Under the pieces are notes generated by a model. That model was not told the origin of the DNA. It ran no database searches and was given only the letters and a program-made list of their open reading frames with translations. From positions 1 through 18,484 of the forward strand of contig JBIKVN010000033.1 of the NCBI GenBank assembly GCA_044356865.1: 18,484 nt of DNA, read 5' to 3'. A program made the position numbers and the translations under genes. This document shows positions 7,236-16,599 of the stretch, piece by piece. Positions within the stretch are counted from its first letter, which is position 1, and each line of letters starts with the position of its first letter. Source of the stretch: JBEIUL01 sp044356865 (lineage in GTDB: Bacteria; Planctomycetota; Phycisphaerae; Phycisphaerales; SM1A02).

Positions 7236-10179
7236 GTGCCCACGGACTTCCCGCTCCAGTTCGAACGCCCGGGCTGGCTGCTGCTGCTGGCGCTGCTGGT
7301 GCCGGTGGCGCTCATCGCGCGGCGGCACTGGACCGCGGTCTCGCCGGTGAAGGCCTGGCTGAGTCTCGCGTTCCGCACCGTGGTCGTCACGCTGCTGGCG
7401 GTCTCGCTCGCCCAGCCGACGCTCGTGAAGAAGGGCGAGGGGCTTTCGCTGGTCGTCATCGCCGACCGTAGCCAGTCGATTCCGCTCGCGCTCCGGCAGC
7501 GGAGCGAGGAGTTCCTCCGTCGCCTGCCCGAGACGAAGAAGCCCGACGACCGGCTCGGCACCATCGTGGTCGGCCGGCAGGCCGAGATCCTCGCCCGTCC
7601 CGAGCGGAACTCGATCGTGCCGGGCCTTTCGCATCCGGGCGACACCGACGCGACCGATCTCGCCGGGGGCGTGCGGCAGGCGCTCTCGCTCCTTCCGACC
7701 GACACCGCGCGGCGGCTGCTGCTCGTCTCGGACGGGAACGAGAACGTCGGCAACCTGCTCGAGGAGGCGGCGACCGCGGCGGCGGCGGGCATCCCGATCG
7801 ATGTCCTTCCGCTCGAGTACGAGCATCCGAACGAGGTGGTGTTCGAGGGGATCCGGGCCCCGGCCCGCTCCCGCGTCGGGCAGACCGCCGACCTGCGGCT
7901 CTTTCTCCGCAGCCAAGGCCCGGCCCGCGGCCGCGTGACGCTGAGGATGAACGGCGAGCCGATCGATCTCGCGCCCGGCGAGCCGGGCGAGGCGGTCGAG
8001 CTCGAGCTCGGGGCCGGACCGACGGTGCTGCCGGTTCCGGTCTCGCTCGACGAGGGCGGAGCGCAGCGGTTCGAGGCGAGCTTCGAGCCCGCGGACCCCG
8101 CGCTGGACGCGCTGCCCGAGAACAACCTCGCGAGCGCGGTCACCTTCGTCTCGGGAGGCGGCCGCGTCCTCATCGTCGACCCGACCGGCGACGAGAGCGG
8201 GCTGCTGGCGGCCGCCCTGCGGCAGGGCGGCCTCACCGTCGAGACGCGGCCGCCCGCCGAACTCGCCGGCGGTCCGGCGTTCCTCAACGGCTACGACGCG
8301 ATCCTGCTCGCGAACGTGCCGCGCTGGGCGGTCGACGCCGAGGCCGACCGCTCGCTGAAGGCGTATGTGCACGACCTCGGCGGCGGCCTCGCGATGCTCG
8401 GCGGCGACGCGAGTTTCGGCGCCGGCGGCTGGATCGACAGCGAGGTCGCGAAGGCCCTGCCGGTCAAGATGGATCCGCCGGCCACGCGGCAGCTCGTCCG
8501 CGGGGCCCTCGCGATGATCATCCACTCCTGCGAGATCCCGCAGGGCAACTACTGGAGCATGAAGGTCGCCGAGGCCGCGATCGAGGCCCTCAGCCGGCTC
8601 GACCTCGTCGGGATCATCACCTTCGGGATGGGCGGCTCGCAGTGGCATTTCCCGCTGCAGGAGGCCGGCGACAAGACGCGGGCCCTCGCCGCGGTCAAGA
8701 GCATGGTGGTCGGCGACATGCCTGACTTCGAGGGCGCGGTCGGCCGGGCCTACGAGGGTCTCGTGCCGAGTTCCGCCGGCCGCAAGCACGTGGTGATCGT
8801 TTCGGACGGCGATCCGGCGCCACCCTCGCCGCAACTCGTCCAGCAGCTCATCGACGCGAAGATCACCGTCTCGACCGTGCTCCTCTTCGGGCACGGCAGC
8901 CCGCAGGACCGCGCGAACATGGAGGAACTCGCCCGCCGCACCGGCGGCAAGTTCCACAACGTCACCAACCCGAAGGCGCTGCCGAAGATCTTCACGCAGG
9001 AGGCGGCGGTGGTGACCCGCTCGCTGATCGCCGAGGGCGACTTCCGGCCCCAGGTCGTCGCGGGGCTGCCGGGACCGGTGCGGGGTTTCGGCGCGGTGCC
9101 GGCGGTGCGCGGCTATGTGGTGACGGTGCCGCGGGAAGGGCTGTCGCAGGTGGCGATCTCGATTCCCGCGAAGGACGCGAAAGACCCGCTCTTCGCCTGG
9201 TGGAACCACGGCATCGGGCGTTCGTTCGCCTTCACGTCCGACGCGACGAACCGGTGGGGCTCGGCGTGGACGGGCTGGAGCGACTACCGCGCGTTCTGGG
9301 AGCAGGCGGTGCGCTGGCTGATGCGTCCGGCGTCGCCGCAGAACCTGTCTGTGCGTACGCGGGTGGAGGGCGAGACGGCGATCGTCGAGCTCGAGGCGGT
9401 GGGCGAGGACGCGGGCTTCCTGAACTTCCTGCGGACGACCTCGACGGTGTTGGCGCCGGACGGCACGGCTCGGCCTCTTGGTCTGCAGCAGGTGGGTCCG
9501 GGCCGCTATCGGGGCGAGTTCGCGGCGTCCGAGACCGGGTCGTATCTCGTGAACGTCTCGGTGCCGTCGACGCGGGAGGGCGACCCGAGTTCGAGCGTGC
9601 AGGCCGCGGTGGGGATCCCCTACGCGAAGGAGTTCCGGGCGGTGCGCGACAACGCGACGCTGCTCGAGCAGGTGGCCGAGCGGACCGGCGGCCGCGTGCT
9701 GCGGATGGACGAGGTCTCGCTGGCGGACGCGTTCGACCGGACGGGCCTGGCGATTCCCCGCAGCCCGAAGCGGATCTGGGATCTCCTCGCGATCCTGGCC
9801 GCGGCGATCTTCCTGGTCGACGTCGCGGTGCGGCGGCTGGCCTTCGACCGCGAGGAGGCGAGGCGGCTCGCGGCGGCGGCCATCGGCCAGCAGACCGAAG
9901 CCGGTGACGCGACGGTCGAGGCGTGGAAGAAGGCCCGCGGGAAGGCGAAGTCGCCGGCGGCGGCGGAAGTTCCCGAACCGATCGCGGGCGGGCCGAGGAT
10001 CGACGTGGGTGCCGAGACCCGCGGCGAGGGGACGCGCACGACGGCGAATCCGGCGGCCGCGGCGAGCGAGAGGAAAGAAGAACGGAAGCCCGACGGCGAC
10101 GAGGCTTCGCCGACCTCGCGGCTGCTGAAGGCCAAGCGCCGTGCCCATGGTGGTGACGATGCCGAAGGCGGAAAGACCG

Positions 10180-10187
<8 letters not shown>
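7236..10187 (+). CDS. Large membrane-anchored VWA / amidotransferase-like protein
   Basis: The GTG at 7236 has a strong GGAGG nine bases upstream and lies 2 bp after the permease stop, giving 983 residues. Two N-terminal helices (about 13-27 and 38-58) precede a first VWA domain with an intact metal-site motif, D77-R-S-Q-S81, and LLLVSDGNENVG. A glutamine-amidotransferase-like Rossmann segment follows (about 305-410: RVLIVDPTGDES, YDAILLANV, GGGLAMLGGDASFG), without a visible catalytic cysteine. A second VWA-like domain begins near 425. Its metal-site strand reads IIHSCEIPQGNYWS (H430-S-C in place of D-x-S-x-S), although VVIVSDGDP (D524) is kept. A C-terminal helix (about 847-868) leads to a charged, low-complexity cytoplasmic tail (869-983). 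The family accompanies MoxR ATPases. Its bulk is probably periplasmic, with the tail available to cytoplasmic partners. Confidence 0.85.
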
Positions 10188-11247
<1,060 letters not shown>

Positions 11248-11286
11248 ACGACGCGAGCATGCGACGGCGACGGGCGCCGGCTGGGA

Positions 11287-11306
11287 GCGTCGGGCTTGCC
11301 CGACGC
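11287..11306. repeat. REP-like palindrome 1
   Basis: GCGTCGGGC-TT-GCCCGACGC is a perfect 9-bp stem with a 2-base loop, preceded by GGGA. It shares the GGAGCGTCGG arm with the palindromes at 11424 and 14516. No T-run follows, so it is not a canonical intrinsic terminator. Confidence 0.75.
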
Positions 11307-11344
11307 GGATCCACGCGAACGCCGTCTCGCCCCCCGGCGCGGAA

Positions 11345-11365
11345 CGACGGGGCCATGCCCCGTCG
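11345..11365. repeat. REP-like palindrome 2, diverged
   Basis: CGACGGGGC-CAT-GCCCCGTCG is a perfect 9-bp stem with a 3-base loop. Its sequence differs from the other three, but it has the same stem length and lies between two of them. Confidence 0.65.
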
Positions 11366-11423
11366 GGGATCGACGCGTCGGCCGTCCGCGAGCTGGACAG
11401 GCACTCGAAGCCCTCCCCGTCCC

Positions 11424-11443
11424 GCGTCGGCCAAGGCCGACGC
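11424..11443. repeat. REP-like palindrome 3, inverted relative to palindrome 1
   Basis: GCGTCGGCC-AA-GGCCGACGC is a perfect 9-bp stem, followed by TCC. Read on the other strand it begins GGAGCGTCGGCC, like the element at 14513. Together with palindrome 1 it forms a head-to-head arrangement like bacterial REP pairs (BIMEs). Confidence 0.75.
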
Positions 11444-11488
11444 TCCATGCGCCGGCCTCGGTCGGAGCCGGTGCCAGGAGTCGGCCCC

Positions 11489-12469
11489 ATGACCCGCCCG
11501 ACGACCTTCAGCGGCAAGCCGCCCGCACTCAAGCGGCCGACCCGCATCGACGAGCTGCTTGATGCCCGCGTCATGGCCCGGCTCGACGGGCTCGACGTGA
11601 TCACGCGGAAGATCTTCGCGGGCCGGGTGCAGGGCGAGCGGCGCAGCCGCCGCCGCGGCATGAGCGTCGAGTTCGCCGACTTCCGGCCGTACGTCCACGG
11701 CGACGACCTCCGGTTCGTCGACTGGAACATCTACGGCCGGCTCGACCGGCTCTTCCTGAAGGTCTTCCTCGAGGAGGAGGACCTCTCGCTCGTCGTCGTC
11801 GTCGACGAGACGCCCTCGATGCGGTGGGGCAACCCCGACAAGTTCGTCTTCGCCCAGCGGCTCGCGATGTGCCTCGGCTACATCGGGCTCGTGAACCACC
11901 ACCGCGTGACGATGGCGAGCTTCGGCACGCACGGGCTGAAGCTGCTCGCGAACCAGCGGGGCCGCCGCCGGGCGTGGGATCTCGGGAAGTGGATCCTCGG
12001 GCTCGACCCGACGCCCGAGGAACGCGCGGTGGACGGCGAAAGGCGTCCGACCCCGGTCGGCTTCGAGGAGGCGTGCAAGACGCTCGCCCTGCGGCGGCAG
12101 GGACGGGGCGTGATGATCATCCTCTCCGACTTCCTCCATCCCGAGGGGTACGAGAAGGCCCTCCGCTACGTCTCGGGCGGCGGCTACGACACCTTCGCGA
12201 TGCAGGTCCTGTCGCCGGAGGAGATCGACCCCGCGGCCCACGGCGTGAACGGCGATCTCCGGCTCGTCGACGTCGAGAGCGGCCAGGAGCAGGAGGTCAC
12301 GATCACCCCCGCGGTGCTCGCCGCCTACCGCGAGCGGCTCGACGCGTACTGCGGCGGACTGCGCGAGTTCTGCGTGCGGCGAGGGGTCACGCACCTCCTC
12401 ATCGACACCGCGATGGATCTCGACACGCTGCTGCTCGATTACCTGCGGAAGCGGGGGCTCCTGCGGTGA
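11489..12469 (+). CDS. DUF58 protein with a VWA-like fold, MoxR partner
   Basis: The ATG at 11489 is preceded by AGGAG eight bases upstream, and the product is 326 residues. It carries the DUF58 signature between residues 64 and 80: DFRPY, then GDDLRFVDWN. A VWA-like strand follows with the metal-site motif D106-E-T-P-S110. I see no membrane helix, so it is probably cytoplasmic or membrane-peripheral. DUF58 proteins are almost always encoded right after MoxR and are thought to be its direct partner. An in-frame extension reaches back to 11180 inside MoxR, but it is low-complexity and lacks conservation signals. The stop overlaps the next start as GTGA (12466-12469), which suggests coupled translation with the BatA-like gene. 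Confidence 0.92.
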   Translation: MTRPTTFSGKPPALKRPTRIDELLDARVMARLDGLDVITRKIFAGRVQGERRSRRRGMSVEFADFRPYVHGDDLRFVDWNIYGRLDRLFLKVFLEEEDLSLVVVVDETPSMRWGNPDKFVFAQRLAMCLGYIGLVNHHRVTMASFGTHGLKLLANQRGRRRAWDLGKWILGLDPTPEERAVDGERRPTPVGFEEACKTLALRRQGRGVMIILSDFLHPEGYEKALRYVSGGGYDTFAMQVLSPEEIDPAAHGVNGDLRLVDVESGQEQEVTITPAVLAAYRERLDAYCGGLREFCVRRGVTHLLIDTAMDLDTLLLDYLRKRGLLR

Positions 12470-14481
12470 ACTTCCTCACCCCGCTCGCCGGCGTCCTGCT
12501 CGCCGCCGCGGTCATCCCGCCGCTCGTCGCGCTCTACTTCCTGAAGCTCCGGCGGCAGAAGCGGACTGTCGCGAGCACGCTGCTCTGGAAGCGGTCGGTC
12601 GAGGACCTGCGGGCGAACGCGCCGTTCCAGCGGCTGCGGCCGAATCTGCTGCTTTTCCTGCAGCTTCTCGTGATCGGCCTGGTCGCGTTCGCCCTCGCCC
12701 AGCCGCAGGTCGATGCGGGGCTCGTGGCGGGCGGACGCACCGTGCTGCTCATCGACCGCTCGGCGTCGATGAATGCGACCGACGTCGCGACGGAGCGCGA
12801 GCCGGCCCTCACGCGGCTTGGGCTCGCGAAACGCGAGGCCGCCGCCCGCGTCGAGCGGCTTTTCGGCGGCGGCCTCTTCGCGGGCGGGGCCGAGGTGATG
12901 GTCATCGCCTTCGCCGACCGGGCCGAGGTGCGGATTCCCTTCAGCGACAACCGGGCCGCGGTGCTCGAGGCGATCCGCGCGATCGAGCCGACCGACGGGG
13001 CTACAAGAGTCGGCGAGGCCCTGCAACTTGCCCGGGCGTTCACGCTTTCCGCGAACCCCGACGAGGTCGATCCCGCGTCGCTCGAGCCGCCGGCGCTCGA
13101 GCTTTACTCCGACGGCCGCATCGCCGACCTCGGCGAGCAGGCGATCAAGCCCGGCGAGGTGGTTCGCTACCGCACGGTGGGCACCGCGACGCCGCGGAAC
13201 CTCGCGATCGTCGGCGTCGCGGCCGAGCGCAGCCCCGAGAGCCCCGACCGGATCCAGGTCTTCGGGGCCCTCGCGAACACCGGCGGCGAGGCGGCGAGCG
13301 CGGATCTCCAACTGTCGGTCGACGGCGCCGTGCGGGCGCTCACGCCCAAGCCGGTCGAGGTGGCGGCGCTCGAGATCGGGAAGGACCCGGGCGACCCGCC
13401 GCGTGTCCCCGGTCGCGAGCAGGTCGTCTTCCTTCCGTTCGCCCAGCCGCGCGACGCGGTGATCGAGGTCGCGCAGCTCACGAAGGACGACCTCGCGGTC
13501 GACGACGCGGCGGCCCTCGTCGTTCCCCCCGCGAAACGTCTTCGCGTCGCGATGGTCGGCGGATCCGGCGGCCCCGGCTTCGCGACGCGATCGGTGCTCG
13601 AGGGTATGGCCCTCGAGGGGCTCGTGACGCTCTCGGCCGCCGAGTTCGAGGCGCTCGTGGATTCCGGCGAGACCGACCGGCACGACGTCTACGTGATCGA
13701 GAACCACGTGCCCCGCGACGGCAAGCCGCTGCCGCCCGGCCGCTATCTGACCTTCGGCGGCGTGCCGCTCGCCGGCCTCAACCCCTACGGCGAGAACGAG
13801 AACGCGTACCCCCGGACGAACCGCGAGGACCATCCGATCTTCCGCTTCGTGACGCTCGACGACCTCTTCGTCTCGAAGCTGCAGGCGATCGCGCCGAGCC
13901 GCGACTTCGAGGTGCTGGCCGAGGCGAGCACCGGACCGATGATCGTCGCCCACGAGCGGGGCGGCGTGCGGGTGCTGCACGTCGCGTTCGATCCGCTCGA
14001 CTCGAACTGGCCGTTCCTGCGGAGCTTCGTGAACTTCGTGCCGAACGCCCTCGAGTGGCTCGGCTCGGCGGGCGACGCCCTCGCGAACGCCGGGCTGCGC
14101 CCGGGCGAGACGGTGTCGATCCCGATTCCGGCGCGGGCCGAGTCGCTCTCGCTGCGGCTGCCCGACGGGACGGTCGTGCCGGTCGCGTCGCGCGGCACCG
14201 GCGAGTTCAGCTACGGGCCGCTGCGGACCGTGGGCATCTACGAGGCGAGCTGGACCGAGCCGGGGCGCGACGGCCGGCAGTCGCGGCGCTTCGCCGTGAA
14301 CCTGCTCGATCCGGCGGAAAGCGACCTCGCGGCCGCCGCGGAACTGCCGCTCGGGAACGACCTCGTGACGGGGCGGGCGGTGACCGCCAACGCCCGCAGC
14401 AGCCTCTGGCCGTGGGTGCTCGGGCTGTCGCTCGCCCTGGTGCTCTTCGAGTGGTGGGTGTACCAGCGGCGGGCCGCGTGA
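12466..14481 (+). CDS. BatA-like membrane protein with VWA domain
   Basis: The GTG at 12466 gives a 671-residue protein. Its N terminus, FLTPLAGVLLAAAVIPPLVALYFLKLRRQKRTVASTLLW, is the BatA/aerotolerance N-terminal domain: a helix followed by the LKLRR...STLLW motif. A second helix follows (LLLFLQLLVIGLVAFALAQP). A VWA domain with an intact metal-site motif (D97-R-S-A-S101), TDGATRVGEAL and LYSDG runs to about residue 230. The remaining roughly 400 residues should be periplasmic, and include a CARDB-like segment and a Gatase-like RVAMVGGSGG. The last 25 residues form a helix with LVLFEWWVYQRR, the usual end of this family. This is the last gene of the operon, 83 bp before the convergent regulator. 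It probably works with MoxR and DUF58 at the membrane. Confidence 0.9.
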   Translation: MNFLTPLAGVLLAAAVIPPLVALYFLKLRRQKRTVASTLLWKRSVEDLRANAPFQRLRPNLLLFLQLLVIGLVAFALAQPQVDAGLVAGGRTVLLIDRSASMNATDVATEREPALTRLGLAKREAAARVERLFGGGLFAGGAEVMVIAFADRAEVRIPFSDNRAAVLEAIRAIEPTDGATRVGEALQLARAFTLSANPDEVDPASLEPPALELYSDGRIADLGEQAIKPGEVVRYRTVGTATPRNLAIVGVAAERSPESPDRIQVFGALANTGGEAASADLQLSVDGAVRALTPKPVEVAALEIGKDPGDPPRVPGREQVVFLPFAQPRDAVIEVAQLTKDDLAVDDAAALVVPPAKRLRVAMVGGSGGPGFATRSVLEGMALEGLVTLSAAEFEALVDSGETDRHDVYVIENHVPRDGKPLPPGRYLTFGGVPLAGLNPYGENENAYPRTNREDHPIFRFVTLDDLFVSKLQAIAPSRDFEVLAEASTGPMIVAHERGGVRVLHVAFDPLDSNWPFLRSFVNFVPNALEWLGSAGDALANAGLRPGETVSIPIPARAESLSLRLPDGTVVPVASRGTGEFSYGPLRTVGIYEASWTEPGRDGRQSRRFAVNLLDPAESDLAAAAELPLGNDLVTGRAVTANARSSLWPWVLGLSLALVLFEWWVYQRRAA

Positions 14482-14515
14482 GCGCAATCGGCTTTCGACG
14501 AAGCGACGCCAGGGA

Positions 14516-14536
14516 GCGTCGGCCTGCGGCCGACGC
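14516..14536. repeat. REP-like palindrome 4, between convergent genes
   Basis: GCGTCGGCC-TGC-GGCCGACGC is a perfect 9-bp stem with a 3-base loop, preceded by AGGGA. It has the same arm as palindrome 3. It sits in the 82-bp space between the operon end and the convergent regulator gene. It could act as a bidirectional terminator or mRNA end stabiliser, although no T-run follows on either strand. Confidence 0.7.
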
Positions 14537-14563
14537 GTGACGCAACCGGCGTCCGCCCCCGCC

Positions 14564-16288
14564 TCAGGCCGGCTCGCCGCGCATCCCGAGCCGCTTCGCG
14601 AGTTCCGCCCGCGAGCGGACGCCGAGCTTGGCGTAGAGCCGCTTCACGAGCGTCGCGACGGTGTTCATCGAGACCCCGAGATCGTCCGCGATCCGCCGGC
14701 GGCCGAGGCCGTCGCGCAGGCAGATCGCCACCGTCCGCTCGCGGCTCGAGAGCGTCGCGACCCGCTCCTCGATGCTTCGGGCGACCTCGTCCACCCGCTG
14801 CATGCCGACCACCTCGACCGTCGGCTGGGGCGGGATGCCCGGCTCGAGCGGCTCGAGCGAGACCGTCAGGTGGTAGGTGCACCACGGGGGTTCCGGAGCG
14901 CCCTGGCCGCGACGGGTCGCGGTCGCCCGGAAGTGCCGCGCGAGCGACTCGAGGATCTCGCGGACCCGTCGCAGTTCCTCGGCGTCGAGGGCCGCGGTGA
15001 TCGTCCCGCGGTAGATCTCCTCGTCGGCCCTCCGGGTCTTGAAGGTCTTCGCACGCTCCTCGACGGTGCGGCGGCGGACCTCGCCGTGGAGGCGTTCGAG
15101 GGCCGTGACGATCGCCTCGTCGGCCGCGTCCCCGTCGCGGTATCCGACGACGATCTCCTCGCGGGCGACGCGCCACCGGGCCTCGCAATTCGTCTCGCCC
15201 GTGGGATCCACCTCGACGAGCGGCCCGACCGATGCGAGCGACCGGAGACCGGCGTCGATCCTCGTCCGATGCCATCCGAACGACTCCGCGAGCTCGGTCG
15301 CCGTCGCGGTCCGACCGAGACGGCGCAGGTGTTCCCAGAGGGAAAGCCGATCGCCGTCGGCGAGCACCTCGGCCAGACCCGCCCCGCGCAGGTCGAGAAC
15401 CGGCTCCGCCGGCCCGTGCTGCCCCGCCGGGCCGGACCATCGCGCGACGATCGGCGGCAGGTCACCGGCCCGCTCGACGCCGAGCTTGCGGTGGACGGCC
15501 CGGGCGTGCCCGGCGACGGTGGTCGTCCCGATGCCGAGGCTCGCCGCGATCTCCTGCCGCGATCGTCCGGCGGCGAGGAGGCGGGCGACCGCAAGCTCCC
15601 GGCCGGTCAGTGTCGCGGGGATCTCGCCCCCCGGACCCGTCGGGCGGGATTCGCCCAGCATCCATGCGTCGGACCCCGTCCCGAGCGGGATCAAACGGAT
15701 CAGCGGCCACCGCGGCACACCGTCCTCGAGCGCGGCGAGGTTGATCTCGAGCACGTGCGTGCAGCCGTGCGCCTTCGACGGCGGCGTCCCGAGGAATCGC
15801 GCCGTGCTGGCGTGCAACAGCCGCGGAAGCTCGAGCATGAGTTCCCAGAACGGTCGCCGCTCGTCGCGGCCCCAGCGTCCCGACCAGGCTCCCGCGAAGC
15901 GGTCCGCGGCCTGGCCCGTGTGGACATGACGCCGGATCTTCCGTCGCCACGCCGGGCTGAACAGCTCGTCCATGCAGCCGGTCAGCACCTCGTCGACCGG
16001 ATCGTTCACCCGGTACCCGACGATGATGGCCTCGCGGGTGGTCCGCCAGGCGGGCGCCCGACGCCGAGCGGACGCCTTCACCCGCTCGGCGAGACCCGCC
16101 TCGCAGAGGCGATCGAGGCAGTCGTGGACCCGGTCGAGCCGGAGGTCGGTCGCCTCCGCGAGGACCCCCGCCTCGGTCGGGGTTCGGGCCCGCCGCAGCA
16201 GTTCCCATAAGGAGAGGGCGTCCACGTCGCCGAGGACATCGGTCAGGCCGGGGTCGCGGATGTCGAGGTGGGCGCAGGGGGCCGTCAT
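14564..16288 (-). CDS. Tandem-duplicated winged-helix / LuxR-HTH regulator
   Basis: This 574-residue protein is made of two homologous halves offset by about 290 residues (8-285 and 298-569). Each begins LD[IL]R..GL..VL.D.D.LSLWE.LRR, a winged-helix-like N-terminal domain. Each continues with REAIIVGYR or REEIVVGYR and a middle domain, including HVLEINLAALEDGVP and YHLTVSLEPLEPGIP. Each ends in a LuxR/GerE helix-turn-helix: TLTGRELAVARLLAAGRSRQ (about 227-275) and TLSSRERTVAICLRDGLGRR (about 512-566). There is no receiver or known ligand domain, so the input signal is unknown. The ATG at 16286-16288 has only a weak ribosome site. The gene is divergent from the MopE-type gene and convergent to the operon, so either could be its target. 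The middle domain is not one I recognise. Confidence 0.85.
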   Translation of the reverse strand: MTAPCAHLDIRDPGLTDVLGDVDALSLWELLRRARTPTEAGVLAEATDLRLDRVHDCLDRLCEAGLAERVKASARRRAPAWRTTREAIIVGYRVNDPVDEVLTGCMDELFSPAWRRKIRRHVHTGQAADRFAGAWSGRWGRDERRPFWELMLELPRLLHASTARFLGTPPSKAHGCTHVLEINLAALEDGVPRWPLIRLIPLGTGSDAWMLGESRPTGPGGEIPATLTGRELAVARLLAAGRSRQEIAASLGIGTTTVAGHARAVHRKLGVERAGDLPPIVARWSGPAGQHGPAEPVLDLRGAGLAEVLADGDRLSLWEHLRRLGRTATATELAESFGWHRTRIDAGLRSLASVGPLVEVDPTGETNCEARWRVAREEIVVGYRDGDAADEAIVTALERLHGEVRRRTVEERAKTFKTRRADEEIYRGTITAALDAEELRRVREILESLARHFRATATRRGQGAPEPPWCTYHLTVSLEPLEPGIPPQPTVEVVGMQRVDEVARSIEERVATLSSRERTVAICLRDGLGRRRIADDLGVSMNTVATLVKRLYAKLGVRSRAELAKRLGMRGEPA

Positions 16289-16599
16289 CGTTCGCTCGAC
16301 TCGCTCGGAAAGGGCCGGAAGCGTAGCGGGAGGGGGGCGGGAGCGGGGCGGGTCGGAAGCGACGCCCGGCCGGCACCCTGCGAACCGGGTGACACGGCGG
16401 CGGAAACCTCAGGGTGCGGCGAGTTTTTGTTTGATCCGGCCCCGGGACGGCGTCAGACTCGCGGTTTCCGTCCCGACCGGCGTTCGTCCAAGGCCGATCG
16501 ACCGCCACCGCCAAGTCCCGATTTCCCCATCCGCCGGCGTCCGGATCGTGCTGTCCAGACCTCCGGTCCAGATCCCCGGGCCGCTTCCGAGTTCGCACC
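16289..16599. other. Divergent intergenic region, regulator to MopE-type gene
   Basis: These 311 bp should hold the promoters of both flanking genes. I see no convincing -35/-10 pair on either strand. The notable element is the hairpin plus T-run annotated at 16369-16428. A short direct repeat (GTCCAGA, near 16553 and 16565) lies about 30-45 bp before the MopE-type start and could be half of an operator. Confidence 0.45.
16369..16428 (+). terminator. Terminator-like hairpin in the leader of the MopE-type gene
   Basis: GCACCCTG (16373-16380) pairs perfectly with CAGGGTGC (16410-16417). The stem can be extended by three more pairs if G16372 bulges out. The 29-base loop ends in GGAAACCT. A TTTTT run follows at 16424-16428. 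This has the shape of an intrinsic terminator read on the plus strand, yet no plus-strand gene lies immediately upstream. If transcription of the MopE-type gene starts before it, the element would be an attenuator. The loop is long for a plain terminator. I do not recognise a riboswitch class. Confidence 0.35.

Larger units (their letters stand above)
11248..11488. other. Non-coding gap inside the operon with three palindromes
   Basis: The 241 bp between MoxR and DUF58 are unusual in an operon where the other genes overlap or nearly touch. Frames across it are shadows with no conserved protein. It contains three perfect palindromes, annotated separately, and a piece of the upstream repeat family (CTGGACAGGC at 11393-11402). 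I see no promoter. Inserted repetitive elements best explain its length. Confidence 0.65.

Noticed and set aside
12439..14487. A 682-codon minus-strand open frame opposite the BatA-like gene
   Set aside because: It is an Arg-rich shadow with no motif. The plus strand has BatA and VWA signatures.
14537..16210. A 557-codon plus-strand open frame opposite the double LuxR gene
   Set aside because: The minus strand shows two LuxR helix-turn-helix domains and internal homology; this frame shows neither.
16427..16455. Promoter based on TTGTTT at 16427
   Set aside because: No -10-like hexamer lies about 17 bp downstream; the T-rich stretch is better explained as the tail of the hairpin.
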